Part shown: positions 12,501 to 20,850 of the stretch, one piece after another
Position numbering within the stretch: the stretch's first letter is position 1
Layout: each line of letters starts with the position of its first letter
Assembly: GCA_949987565.1 (NCBI GenBank)
Contig: OX465115.1
Span: 4,985,121-5,049,120, forward strand
Source of the DNA: Luidia sarsii
Taxonomy: Eukaryota; Echinodermata; Asteroidea; Paxillosida; Luidiidae
DNA: 64,000 nucleotides
Direction of reading: 5' to 3'
Notes under the pieces: generated by a model
Database searches by the model: none
Seen by the model: only the letters and a program-made list of their open reading frames with translations
What the model was told of the DNA's origin: nothing
Position numbers and translations under genes: made by a program

Positions 12501-14444
12501 GGCTCTTTTCAGAGCCATACACTCCTTCTCTTAAGAGATGATGTACATGGTGAGTTACCGGCTCTTTTCAGAGCCACACTCCTTCTCTTAAGAGATGATG
12601 TACATGGTGAGTTACCGGCTCTTTTCAGAGCCATACTCCTTCTCTTAAGAGATGATGTACATGGTAAGTTACCGGCTCTTTTCAGAGCCATACTCCTTCT
12701 CTTAAGAGATGATGTACATGGTGAGTTACCGGCTCTTTTCAGAGCTATACTCCTTCTCTTAAGAGATGATGTACATGGTGAGTTACCGGCTCTTTTCAGA
12801 GCCACACTCCTTCTCTTAAGAGATGATGTACATGGTGAGTTACCGGCTCTTTTCAGAGCCATACTCCTTCTCTTAAGAGATGATGTACATGGTAAGTTAC
12901 CGGCTCTTTTCAGAGCCATACTCCTTCTCTTAAGAGATGATGTACATGGTGAGTGACCGGCTCTTTTCAGAGCCACACTCCTTCTCTTAAGAGATGATGT
13001 ACATGGCGAGTTACCGGCTCTTTTCAGAGCCATACTCCTTCTCTTAAGAGATGATGTACATGGTGAGTTACCGGCTCTTTTCAGAGCCATACTCCTTATC
13101 TTAAGAGATGATGTACATGGTGAGTGACCGGCTCTTTTCAGAGCCACACTCCTTCTCTTAAGAGATGATGTACATGGTGAGTTACCGGCTCTTTTCAGAG
13201 CCACACTCCTTCTCTTAAGAGATGATATACATGGTGAGTTACCGGCTCTTTTCAGAGCCATACTCCTTCTCTTAAGAGATGATGTACATGGCGAGTGACC
13301 GACTCTTTTCAGGGCAACACTCCTCGAAAGAGAAGCGTTAACGCGGTGTCACCGCAAAACCTGCCACTTGGTATTTTTTTCACCGTGCCAACCTTCCAAC
13401 TCACCGGCACTTGCATCATCATGAAGGGCTGGCCGGGCACATACTGGGGGTTCATGGGTCCGGCGTTGCCCAGCTGCTGGGGACCCGACGAGGCGGCCTG
13501 CTGCAGTTGCAGCACGCCGCCCCGGCTGGGCTGGTTGCTGATGCGCTGCATGTAGACCTTGCCAGAGACCAAAACAAAAGAGAGAGAAAAAAAAAAAATT
13601 ATCAGCAAGAGCCGGGGATGTAAGTGACCGACAAAGTCACTTCCTGAACATCACCGAAGGCCAATCAAAATTGTGCGACCGCGAGTGGGCGCTTGCGCGA
13701 CCGAGAGCTGCGACCTGCGAGTGAATTGTTTACGCGACCGAGAGATTCGCGGCAGGGATGCAGGTCCCCTTCAGATTTTAGGGTTTTAACAGACGGAATA
13801 CCTGCTTGGCATAAACAAAAAATGGGGAAAAATGGGGAAAAAAAATCATGCCATTTTCGGATTTCCGGAAATGGCACGATTTTAATTTGTTTTTGGGCTG
13901 CGAGTCCAGAGTCCAAAAGTCCAGAACTCGACATCCCCCGAGACTTCAGGTTCCAAGGCGACAGCAGTGCTTTCCCCTGGAATATTGAGATTCCAAGGTG
14001 GCAAATTCCCTCGAAAGTTTGACCGGAAAAAGTGTTGGTAAAAATAAGAATAAACAAATTTTTTTTAAAGTCCGGTGGGGCTAGCTTTAGTTAAGCGCTC
14101 GGCAAACTCACTTGTCGCTGTGGTATGATCGTGTACTGCGGTTGTGGAATCACCCCGTGTGGCTGCTGTTGCTGCTGCTGTTGTTGTTGTTGCTGTTGTT
14201 GCTGCTGTTGTTGCTGTTGCTGCTGCTGTGATGGTGGCTGTGGCACCACATTGCCGGGCTGGTGGGACGAGGGCGCTAGACCTTGGTGGCTGGGAGTCGC
14301 CCCCTGCTTGCTCATGTCATGGGCAGTGCCACTGGCCAAGCCCTGGCCGCTGCTAGCCACGCCTGGGCTGGAGGACGGGGAGGGCGCCGCCCCAGCAGGA
14401 AGTCCCTGGCTCGGGTGTGGCACTGGGCTGGGATGCCGTGGTGG
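376..14444 (-). CDS. EIF4G: eIF4G, eukaryotic translation initiation factor 4 gamma (partial, 14 coding exons)
   Basis: Scaffold of the cytoplasmic eIF4F complex; it binds PABP, the cap-binding protein eIF4E and the helicase eIF4A, and recruits the 43S ribosome. Exons joined (minus strand, 5' to 3'): 14112-14444, 13405-13557, 11657-11743, 11162-11288, 10759-11003, 8808-9846, 8200-8327, 7384-7780, 7015-7142, 6211-6309, 2587-2769, 1640-1777, 1200-1259, 376-516; together 3258 nt, 1086 codons, with phase matching at every junction. In order the protein shows a Gln-rich N-terminus, the conserved block [16 protein letters not shown] after the PABP-binding region, a long Ala/Pro/Ser/Glu-rich linker, the eIF4E-binding motif YGRDFLL (7104-7084), the NAWKP segment, and the start of the MIF4G HEAT domain ([41 protein letters not shown]). 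Vertebrate eIF4G1/3 are about 1600 residues, so the remaining MIF4G, MA3 and W2 parts lie left of the window. The initiator codon was not found. The single gene looks like the common ancestor type of eIF4G1/3. Confidence 0.95.
580..1105. repeat. GCAGGATT interspersed short-repeat cluster
   Basis: About a dozen copies of TGCAGGATT(C/T)TGCAGGATTC and related strings, several followed by AGGGCACATGAGAGTTGACAC, in the eIF4G intron between 516 and 1200. The same motif occurs in reverse orientation at 23,715-23,860. Confidence 0.75.
1200..1259 (-). CDS. EIF4G: eIF4G microexon in MIF4G domain
   Basis: 20 codons, phase 0 to 0; acceptor gtcttag, donor cag|gtgagt. Encodes [20 protein letters not shown], the counterpart of [20 protein letters not shown]. 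Too short to stand out as an open frame, but it fits exactly between its neighbours. Confidence 0.95.
1313..1437. repeat. (ATCA)n microsatellite
   Basis: Imperfect CAATCAAT tetranucleotide repeat in the eIF4G intron between 1259 and 1640. Confidence 0.9.
1640..1777 (-). CDS. EIF4G: eIF4G exon, start of MIF4G domain
   Basis: 46 codons, phase 0 to 0; acceptor tttgcag, donor aag|gtaggc. Encodes [19 protein letters not shown] and [16 protein letters not shown], nearly identical in pattern to the first MIF4G HEAT helices of vertebrate eIF4G ([30 protein letters not shown]). This domain binds eIF4A. Confidence 0.97.
1850..2470. repeat. Tandem repeat of about 110 bp with (ACGT)n spacers
   Basis: Five copies of a unit starting GTGGATCATGAGGGCCAACG, at about 1862, 1975, 2077, 2192 and 2302, plus a decayed sixth. 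Unit length varies because an internal (ACGT)n run expands and contracts. In the eIF4G intron between 1777 and 2587. Confidence 0.9.
2587..2769 (-). CDS. EIF4G: eIF4G exon, segment before MIF4G
   Basis: 61 codons, phase 0 to 0; donor aag|gtgagt. Encodes [40 protein letters not shown] and [19 protein letters not shown], the counterpart of the EPRKIITVS...AENAWKPSQKR segment. Its acceptor ctcttcag lies inside the first unit of the 53-bp array, which supplies the polypyrimidine tract. Confidence 0.94.
2775..6195. repeat. 53-bp purine-rich minisatellite, about 60 units
   Basis: Unit on the plus strand: GGCGGTCAGATGAGAGGAAA followed by GAGACAGAGAGTCAAAGAGAG and GGAGAGAGAAA. It fills almost the whole eIF4G intron between 2769 and 6211. 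On the sense (minus) strand each unit is pyrimidine-rich and holds CTGAC followed by a CT tract, like a branch point plus polypyrimidine tract. Order decays into (GAGA)n after 5890. Long open frames read through it are an artefact of composition. Confidence 0.95.
6211..6309 (-). CDS. EIF4G: eIF4G exon, [10 protein letters not shown] segment
   Basis: 33 codons, phase 0 to 0; acceptor caacccag, donor agt|gtaagc. Encodes [19 protein letters not shown] and [13 protein letters not shown], the counterpart of the RILPRGPDFTPAFADFGRQ segment of vertebrate eIF4G. Confidence 0.93.
6310..7014. other. eIF4G intron, no gene seen
   Basis: Single-copy-looking intron of 0.7 kb with short (GA)n runs at 6364-6382 and 6979-7008. 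No coding or RNA signal was recognised. Confidence 0.6.
7015..7142 (-). CDS. EIF4G: eIF4G exon with the eIF4E-binding motif
   Basis: 128 nt; the in-phase acceptor is gtacag|ACCAG, not the nearer accag|TGG, because only the former keeps [20 protein letters not shown] in frame. The YxxxxLL eIF4E-binding motif is YGRDFLL at 7104-7084 (YDREFLL in vertebrates). It continues with [15 protein letters not shown], matching KPEGLPPISDVVLDK. Donor aag|gtgaga. Confidence 0.96.
7384..7780 (-). CDS. EIF4G: eIF4G exon, acidic/Ala-Pro-rich spacer leading to the eIF4E site
   Basis: 397 nt, phase 0 in, phase 1 out; acceptor attgaag, donor acg|gtgagt. Encodes [20 protein letters not shown], an [16 protein letters not shown] repeat, [17 protein letters not shown], and ends IQLKYTYRD. 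The end matches the YKYKEDQW approach to the eIF4E-binding motif. Confidence 0.92.
7781..8199. other. eIF4G intron with a dispersed-repeat scrap
   Basis: AT-rich intron. At 8098-8127 it holds TTAGTCAGTAAGCAGTTGGC, the end of the dispersed GACGTTTCGATC element found elsewhere in the window. Nothing else recognised. Confidence 0.5.
8200..8327 (-). CDS. EIF4G: eIF4G exon, basic [15 protein letters not shown] segment
   Basis: 128 nt, two leading bases, phase 0 out; acceptor cgctgag, donor gag|gtgagc. Encodes [20 protein letters not shown] and ends EVTEPAE. Corresponds to the KKGKKKMKELNKKEAVGDLL segment that precedes the eIF4E site in vertebrate eIF4G. Confidence 0.9.
8575..8718. mobile_element. 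Small MITE-like inverted-repeat element
   Basis: Left end ATTTCACAAAGCTCATCGTAAC and right end GTTACGATGAGTCGCAAGGC then TTAGTGAAAT are imperfect inverted copies about 140 bp apart, flanked by CCAGCCCT at both sides. This end type (GGGCTGGATTTCAC-like) is common in non-autonomous DNA transposons. In the eIF4G intron between 8327 and 8808. Confidence 0.5.
8808..9846 (-). CDS. EIF4G: eIF4G large linker exon
   Basis: 1039 nt, phase 0 in and 1 out; acceptor cctccgcag, donor tcag|gttggc. It encodes about 346 residues rich in Ala, Pro, Ser, Glu and Gly, starting [20 protein letters not shown]. Near position 9660-9680 there is a run of eight Ser, and near 8930-8970 a duplicated AAADAKA unit. The length and composition fit the poorly conserved acidic linker between the PABP- and eIF4E-binding regions. 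High GC (CCG/GCC-rich) contrasts with the AT-rich flanking introns. Confidence 0.88.
10303..10750. repeat. (GGGA)n and (GGGGA)n arrays
   Basis: A short (GGGA)n at 10310-10323, a long near-perfect (GGGA)n from about 10403 to 10672, then (GGGGA)n to 10750. On the sense strand it is (TCCC)n and begins 9 nt past the donor of eIF4G exon 10759-11003. G-run density on the non-template side of the antisense strand makes G-quadruplex folding plausible. Confidence 0.95.
10759..11003 (-). CDS. EIF4G: eIF4G exon with the conserved block after the PABP-binding region
   Basis: 245 nt, phase 1 in and 0 out. Encodes [18 protein letters not shown] and then [20 protein letters not shown], the counterpart of the [23 protein letters not shown] block of vertebrate eIF4G. 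This is one of the strongest family signatures in the N-terminal half. The donor gct|gtaagt is followed within about 10 nt by the (CCCCT)n/(CCCT)n array. Confidence 0.93.
11162..11288 (-). CDS. EIF4G: eIF4G exon, N-terminal region
   Basis: 42 codons plus one base; acceptor ccttcgcag, donor gaa|gtaggt, ending in phase 1 and joining the next exon to make an AGC codon. Encodes [19 protein letters not shown] and a Pro/Ser/Tyr-rich tail. Confidence 0.85.
11657..11743 (-). CDS. EIF4G: eIF4G exon, Gln-rich
   Basis: 29 codons, phase 0 to 0; acceptor ccctgcag, donor cag|gtgaga. Encodes [18 protein letters not shown] and then [10 protein letters not shown]. Low-complexity Gln region between better conserved blocks. 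Confidence 0.8.
12017..13316 (+). repeat. 57-bp minisatellite, 23 units, each with a histone-type stem-loop
   Basis: Units repeat exactly every 57 bp (one 2-nt insertion near 12516). Each carries GGCTCTTTTCAGAGCC on the plus strand, at 12045-12060, 12102-12117 and so on to a decayed copy at 13301. This is the hairpin of replication-dependent histone mRNAs, here preceded by ACC and followed by ACAC or ATAC. A second palindrome CTCTTAAGAG and purine-rich AGAGATGATG follow about 15 nt downstream. The array is antisense to eIF4G, in its intron between 11743 and 13405. The 250-residue open frame on the minus strand exists because 57 is divisible by three. Confidence 0.93.
13405..13557 (-). CDS. 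EIF4G: eIF4G exon, N-terminal region
   Basis: 51 codons, phase 0 to 0; acceptor ctggcaag, donor ccg|gtgagt. Encodes [14 protein letters not shown] and ends [10 protein letters not shown], which resembles the Met/Gln/Pro-rich N-terminal part of vertebrate eIF4G (the stretch with VMMIPSQ). The downstream intron holds the 57-bp stem-loop minisatellite. Confidence 0.85.
14112..14444 (-). CDS. EIF4G: eIF4G exon, Pro/Ser-rich plus polyglutamine
   Basis: Most 5' exon that can be placed with confidence. Acceptor gtggcag precedes PPRHPSPV; donor caa|gtgagt. Phase 0 at both ends, 111 codons. It contains about 24 consecutive Gln encoded by mixed CAG/CAA (around 14158-14229), then [18 protein letters not shown]-termini of eIF4G are typically low-complexity and Gln-rich. 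The acceptor lies about 20 bp from a long CT-rich (sense strand) array. The exact acceptor is slightly uncertain. Confidence 0.82.
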
Positions 14445-14469
14445 CTGCCACGCCCAAACAACCACAGAT

Positions 14470-15090
14470 GATTGAGGGAGAGAGGGAGAGGGGAAGAGGG
14501 GGAAAGGATGAGAGGGGGAGAGGATGAGAGGATGAGAGGATGAGAGGGAGAGGGGAGAGAGGGGGAGAGGGGAGAGAGTGGGAGAGGGGAGAGAGGGGGA
14601 GAGGGGAGAGAGGGGGAGAGGGGGAAAGGGGAAAGGATGAGAGGATGAGAGGATGAGAGGATGAGAGGATGAGAGGGAGAGGGGAGAGAGGGGGAGAGTG
14701 GGAAAGGGGAAAGGATGAGAGGGGGAAAGGATGAGAGGATGAGAGGGAGAGGGGAGAGAGGGGGAGAGGGGGAAAGGGGAAAGGATGAGAGGGGGAAAGG
14801 ATGAGAGGATGAGAGGGAGAGGGGAGAGAGGGGGAGAGGGGGAAAGGGGAAAGGATGAGAGGGGGAGAGGATGAGAGGATGAGAGGGGGAGGGGAGAGGG
14901 GAGGGAGGGGAGAGGGGAGGGGGATAGAGGGGGAGGGAGGAAAGGATGACAGGGGGAGAGGATGAGGGGAGGGGGAGAGAGTGAAAGGGGAGAGGGAGAG
15001 GGGAAAGAGAAGAGAGAAAGAGAGAGAGGAGAGAGAGGAGAGAAGAGAGGAGAGAGGAGAGGGGAGAGGGCGAGAGGGGAGAGGGAGAAA
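14470..15090. repeat. GGGGAGAGG/AGGATGAG polypurine array
   Basis: Irregular mix of GAGAGGGGGAGAGGGG and GGATGAGA units on the plus strand, starting about 25 nt upstream of the acceptor of eIF4G exon 14112-14444; on the sense strand it is a long pyrimidine tract. Confidence 0.93.
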
Positions 15091-15787
15091 TTAAGAGATA
15101 CCATCCTGAGTTAACCTACATCATGATGATTTGTGACATGTAGACGTTTGTTTGTCTAACTAATCAAAGCAATAACTGCATGTACCTCATCAAATGCAAT
15201 CGTCATTATTCATGTCAGAGATTTCTTGTGCAACCAACGGGAATTGGGGTGCACTTTGTGTACAAAGTATTCACTACAGATTGTAGGTTCCAAGGCAACG
15301 GCCGCGTAACTTGTGATTTCGAGTAGAAAAGAAAGGACCCTGTGCTGGATTAGTGTGGACAACCAGTTCCACGAAAAACAGCTTAGTAGAACATAGGGCA
15401 GGCAAAACGCTCGTTATCTTGAGCACAATTTGTACTTCAACCTTTTAGCGTTAGGCAATATTTACTGTAAACCTGACTAGACCACCAGGAGGCGTGGTAC
15501 ATGTGCATGCTGTTATCATGGCTTCTAATCGGCCGCTCATGTTGCAAGGTCACAATGTGGTGCACGGCATTTGCCATCAAGCAGCTCTTGTTGGAGTTGG
15601 GCTAACTAGCCGGCCAAAGTAGCAATGTAATGCACATGTATATAAATGTAAAGTCAACAGCATTGAGTACAATCCATTGGCAGTTATCCCTGGGGACAAA
15701 GGTCGTGCATTTGCGATGGGGTCAACGCACTTTTTGACTTTAAAGGGACCTCAATGTTCAACGCTTTCTCTAGATAATTTAATCTGA
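15091..15787. other. Unannotated sequence, nothing recognised
   Basis: About 0.7 kb of mixed-composition sequence upstream of the firm eIF4G exons, with no recognised coding, RNA or repeat signal. Confidence 0.5.
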
Positions 15788-15887
15788 AAAAGTTAGAGGG
15801 CCCGACGTTTCGATCCCAGCAGGACCTTTCTCAAAGGCCTTTGAGAAAGGTCCTGCTGGGATCGAAACGTCGGGCCCTCTAACTTTT
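15788..15887. repeat. Perfect 100-bp palindrome built from the dispersed GACGTTTCGATC element
   Basis: The left arm 15788-15837 (AAAAGTTAGAGGGCCCGACG...CAAAGG) is the exact reverse complement of 15838-15887, with no spacer; the centre is AAAGG/CCTTT. Both arms are copies of the GACGTTTCGATCC(C/T)AGCAGGACC repeat. Confidence 0.97.
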
Positions 15888-16176
15888 CGAGATTCATGTA
15901 TTGCAGGTCACTTCAGTCAGGTTTCAATTCCATCCCAGTCCAGTCAGTTTTCTTTGCCATTCTTTTAGAAATTTGTTCCCGGCCATTTTTTTTTCTCCTG
16001 TTGTCTGGACGATTCCAAACTGTTGGATCGGTGTGTTGGGGCACGGAGGCGTGTCCGGAATTGGTGGCAATTGGGATTTGCAAATTGCCAATAGGTTTTT
16101 TTTTTTGTCCCAAAGCTTGTGAGGAAAATGATACTACCGTTTGGCTTACACTCGACCAGGTCGGGAGCCGGCTTAC

Positions 16177-16261
16177 CTGATGGTATACCTGCGTTGCGTG
16201 GGCAACTCTAGGGTGCTCTCCCTCCGACCGTAGTTGCTGCGGATGCGTCTGGCCTCTCAAT
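16177..16261 (-). CDS. Possible 5' exon of eIF4G (coding or 5' UTR)
   Basis: An 85-nt stretch without stops, bounded by acceptor cttgccgcag and a strong donor cag|gtaagc, on the eIF4G strand 1.7 kb upstream of the first firm exon. It would encode LRGQTHPQQLRSEGEHPRVA and end ATQVYHQ in phase 0, matching the phase of the next exon. The composition is only loosely like an eIF4G N-terminus. It may be a real exon, a UTR exon or a chance pair of splice-like sites. Confidence 0.3.
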
Positions 16262-16429
16262 CTGCGGCAAGCTTGAGGGTTAAGGCCAATCTACCTCTCC
16301 AATCAGGACTAGCAACACACAGGTTCTGCCGCTGACAGTTATTCACTTGGTTCAACAGACTGCCCCGGCCACCGAAAAGACAATCTTTCAACACGCATTT
16401 TTAAACCTAACCCCTAGTACTGTTTACTT

Positions 16430-16705
16430 GGAACACTCCTCAATCCTTCAATAATCCTCCAGTGCAAATTTAGCAACCTTCCTCAATCCTCCACAGTCCA
16501 CCAGTGTAAATATGACAACCATTCCTCAATCCTCCCAACATCTCATTGTAGCATGCTTCCTCAATCCTCCAGTGTAAGTTTAACAACCTTCCCCAAACCT
16601 CCCATAATCCTCCAACTGGAAATTTTCATACTCGCCTCAATCCTCCACAATCCTTCAACAAAACCCGGAGGATTGTGGAGGATTGAGGAAGGTTGTTAAA
16701 TTCAC
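16430..16705. repeat. CCTCAATCCTCC repeat cluster with inverted copy
   Basis: Several copies of CTTCCTCAATCCTCCA in one direction end with GGAGGATTGTGGAGGATTGA at 16666-16685, an inverted copy. Confidence 0.75.
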
Positions 16706-17264
16706 AGGGCCGATATTTCTAGCAGCCAAATGTACCCTCCACTTCGACGGCCAAATGGGCCCCGCATTACGATTCCCTCCCAAATAGCACACAAAATCAA
16801 ATAAAACGCTCAACCGCAACGTCCTCCTAAGCGTTACTTACGGCGCAAGATTACCAATTAATTAACCCCCAAAGACACCTTAGTAGGCCCCTAATACAAA
16901 AATACGCCTTTTCACCCATCGTTGAATCATTGGGCAGCTGAACAGGAAGGGTAGACCCTTGTGATCAATCTGTAAACATCTCGGCGTCAATTATCACCAA
17001 AGATGCTTGAAAGATGGAGCACATTTAAGAAGTCCCTTGTTGATTGAGTGGATGTTTTTTTTCTTCGAGACAGGGCAGAGGGAGGGGATTCCCCTTGTTT
17101 TCTACTGAAATTCTAACACTTCCTCTTTTCACTGCGGACGAGACAGGAGTGCATTAAGAGAGCATGGTCGTGCTGACAATTTAAAACAAAAAGACGGTCA
17201 TTTTAGTTTGTAGGGTCGGGGAGTGTTGGGGTCAAGTAAGCTACAATTCTCAAATCAAACAGAA

Positions 17265-17335
17265 ATATTTTTTTTTAAATTTAGTGGGCCTGACGTTTCG
17301 ATCCTTGCAGGACCTTACTCAAGGGCAGATGAATA
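17265..17335 (+). repeat. Dispersed GACGTTTCGATC element, fragment
   Basis: AAATTTAGTGGGCCTGACGT then TTCGATCCTTGCAGGACC. Related copies in this window: 18015-18070 (-), 21205-21255 (-), 27740-27845 (-), 29734-29842 (fold-back), 32090-32150 (+), 41937-42035 (+), 49748-49853 (+), 61868-61925 (-), 62733-62830 (+). Confidence 0.8.
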
Positions 17336-18075
17336 CAAAGTCAAAAGAAATAGGGCCTATATGTACAATTTAACGCTTACTGACACGAATTGTAAAATCA
17401 ACAAAAAAACATACACAAGGTTTTAATTTTCATTTAAAGGTATACAGAAATCAAAATCATCTTTGGTTAAATCGGAATTGTTACAAAACCCAAAGTGTCT
17501 ATCATTTAGATAAAACATTTATGAAAAAAAAAATGATTAATTTAGCCAAAAAACACAATATTTAGGTACGAAAAGTGTGCCCCCACTTTGGAGACGAACG
17601 TACTAAGTCACGTACAGTATTTGTGGTCAGCCTTGAGGTCGTGCGCTTTGCACTGGCCCTGCATTGTCTCTATTGTCTATCAGCCGTAAATACCGCACTG
17701 TCACATGCGCAGTAGTGCACTTTACCATCTCAGCATTTCGATCCCCCTTTTTTGGGGGGGGGGGGCGGGATGAACATGGACTTTTTTCAATGTTTTTTTT
17801 GGCGAAATTAGGCGCTAACAAAATTGTTTAAAATCAATCCTGTATTGATTGTATTGTGAACATTACCTCAGGAGTTTTTAGCTCCTTTTCAAATCCTATT
17901 TCTGTCGACACAAAAACCTTCCACTTGGTAATGCCACCGTGCAAACCATCAAATCCTAATTGGTTCCTCGTAGACTTGCAAGATGTCTCCCAACGGACAA
18001 ACTCCCCCCCCCTCTGCCTTGAGAAAGGTCCCACAAGGATGGAAACGTCCTGCCCACTAAACATTCTCACCGATT

Positions 18076-19084
18076 TTTAAGGCACAATAAATGGTGACCT
18101 TGAACTTAACACACAATGCAATTGAGGGCTGTTTTGTTGGTTGGTTGGGGTTTTTTTTGGTTCCCCTTGTGCAAATGAAAATCTAACAAAACGCAGACGT
18201 GAATGGAACTTGTGCAAATGGCTACCCTTTGTCACGTCACGGTGGCTGGCAGCTTAGGATAAGGAACAAGGGGTGGGAATGATTGATTGAAGGAATGGAG
18301 GTAAAATTTCTAAACAAAAAATAAATTTTAAAAAAGAAAGAAATACAGCTACAAACTTGTTTTTTGTGGAGTGCAATCAAAAACCCAAACTGTATCAGTA
18401 CTGCAGTGGCTCTTGTTCGGAAAACAACTGGAAAATCTTAAACAGAAAACAAAAAAAAAGGTTTCAACCCCCCCCCCCTAAATCTTTAGAAAAAAAGGGG
18501 GAGAGAGAGCAAATGAGACTGCCTAGAACAATCGACAGACGAAAAGTTTGAAAATGATTGGGATTAGTGAGCAGAGGAGCCCACTAAATATTTGCCCATT
18601 TTAGTCAGTAAAGCAGTTACTCTTTTTAGCAAAAGAACTTGGGTAGATACACGTGTTTGTATCGCTGGCCATGATTCAATTTGAGAAAACTGTGCCTGTT
18701 CATGTGCATGTGTGCAGTACCTAAAAAGGAGATAGGGAGGGTGAGAGGGAGGGGGAGGGGGCAATTCCCAGGACAAGGAAATGACCTCAGTCCAATTTCG
18801 CGGGTGATGCGGCAATATTAACATCCTGGGAAAAAGTCCCACATGGTCGAAAAATAAATAAAAAAATAAATCCACTGCCTTATCTCCCCACTGCAAACCA
18901 ATAGATGCATAAACAAGTATGAAAAGCTTGCTTGGAAATCTTTTTTTTTCCCCCAGTGTATGTTTCAAAATGCGAGGCAGTCCCCACCTCGCAAGTTTTT
19001 TTTTTTTTTTACTGGACCAGCACCCCAGAAAGATCCACAGATCTGTCTTCAAAGCTTGCCCAACCGACAGCCAGCAGTCAAAGT
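18076..19084. other. Unannotated sequence, nothing recognised
   Basis: AT-rich stretch with homopolymer runs (poly-C at 18469, poly-T at 18946 and 18998). Open frames here are short and unsupported. Confidence 0.5.
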
Positions 19085-19358
19085 CATGGGCAGGCAAGTA
19101 ACTCAACCCGAGCAAACCGATACAGTACACGCACCCTCACTCGATGTTCACTTCTGCTTACCCCCCACACCTCCAAGAAATAAAACACATCAGAGACACG
19201 TTGGTCTCCACTTCCAGTCTACATGGGCAGGCAAGTAACTCAACCCGAGCAAACCGATACAGTACACGCACCCTCACTCGATGTTCACTTCTGCTTACCC
19301 CCCACACCTCCAAGAAATAAAACACATCAGAGACACGTTGGTCTCCACTTCCAGTCTA
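19085..19358 (+). repeat. Near-perfect 137-bp tandem duplication
   Basis: CATGGGCAGGCAAGTAACTC starts at 19085 and again at 19222; the two copies look identical for about 136 nt. The identity implies a recent duplication or an assembly artefact. Confidence 0.93.
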
Positions 19359-20562
19359 CAAGGCAAGGTTTCTATCCCGGCTTTAAGGATTTTTTTTTTT
19401 TTTTTTTTTGGTGTGAGAGTACCAACATGTACTACGGGCTCCGTGAAATTGATCCGACCCCCCCCCCCCAACCCCTCCCTTCTTGAAACAAAGCACCTGA
19501 AATTACAGACGGGAGAGGCTGACGTCGGCAAATAGCACAGACATTGTTTTGCCCTTTGAGAGCAAACCCTCCCCAACATTACATTTGGCATTTCCATCGA
19601 GTAACTCATGAAATTAGTAAAGTAAAAAAATAAAAAAAAATAAAAAAATAATAAAAAAACAAGAGCTGTTTTAGAAGAACTGAAACAGCAAAAAATATCA
19701 AAAACTTTTAATCAGCCTTTCAAGAAACAGATGCCTAAAAACCGGAACATAGTTGACATTTTTGGAAGGCCGACTTTGGTGGTGGGAGCTCTGGTGCATG
19801 TGCGAACAAACCAAATTCAACATTTTCTTTGCCCATTTTTTTTCCCTCACAAATTGTTCAGAAGGTCCCAGTCAGTTGTCCTATTTCTTTAAGTCATTGG
19901 ACAAATTCAAATCCCTCCAAAGTCCTTTCACCCTAACCCCACTCGAACCGTCCAATGAGTCGGACTGTTTTTTCCCATCTCATCCCCCCCCCCCCCGCCA
20001 AGAAATATACACGTTAGGGCTTATAAAGTCAATTTGTTTGTATTCCTCTAAATCGCTTGATCAAGGCATCAATTGATGTTGCCATTGTCCAGTTGTACCG
20101 AGACAAAACTGCTTCGTCAGGGGACTAACATGCGCATGCCTATAGGCCAACCGACAAACAGAGGTGTTTTCCTAACACTGAGGTGGGTGTTCCTTCCCCC
20201 CCCCTTTTTCATTTTCTTAGGGCTAGCCAACCCAAAAGCCAGCAGAGTCACATTGTCGGCTGGCTGAGGAATAAAAAAAAAAAAAAAAAAATTATAATTT
20301 ACATCCTACAAAGGCTGCATTAACATTGAATTACACGTGCTGCTTGGAATGCACAAGAATTTGGTGGGCTTTTTTTCTTTTTCTTTCTGGGAATTCCATA
20401 AGACAAATCTGTCTCCGACCGCCGTGGTCGTCTTCCCGGTAAAGATGACTGGCTCATTCCACGTGGCAGACGCTGTCCTTGGGAAATGGCTCTTTTCGTT
20501 TGAAAGGCCCGGTACAACATTGGTAGAGTTCGAAAGATTACCTCAGTTTGTATGTTAAACAG

Positions 20563-20563
20563 G

Positions 20564-20601
<38 letters not shown>

Positions 20602-20850
20602 GGAGAGGAAGTGACTGAGACAGGAAAAGACAGAGTGAGAGGTAGAGAGGGAGAGGGAGAGGGAGAGGGAGAGGGAGAGAGAGAGGGAGAGGGAGAGGGA
20701 GAGGGAGAGGGAGAGGGAGAGGGAGAGAAAGAGGGAGAGGGAGAGAAAGAGGGAGAGGGAGAGAAAGAGGGAGAGGGAGAGGGAGGGGAGAGTGAGGGGG
20801 GAGGGTGAGGGGGATAGGGAGGGGGAGGGTGAGGGGGGAGAGCAATAGAT
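20563..20850. repeat. (GAGAGG)n array
   Basis: GA dinucleotides grading into GAGAGG hexamers on the plus strand. Just upstream (20,502-20,530) is CCCGGTACAACATTGGTAGA, an end of the MITE family described at 43,073. Confidence 0.92.

Noticed and set aside
12509..13261. 250-codon frame with a repeated 19-residue [19 protein letters not shown] unit
   Set aside because: The 57-bp unit is divisible by three, so any stop-free frame stays open. Unit-to-unit changes are mostly amino acid-changing, with no sign of protein selection.
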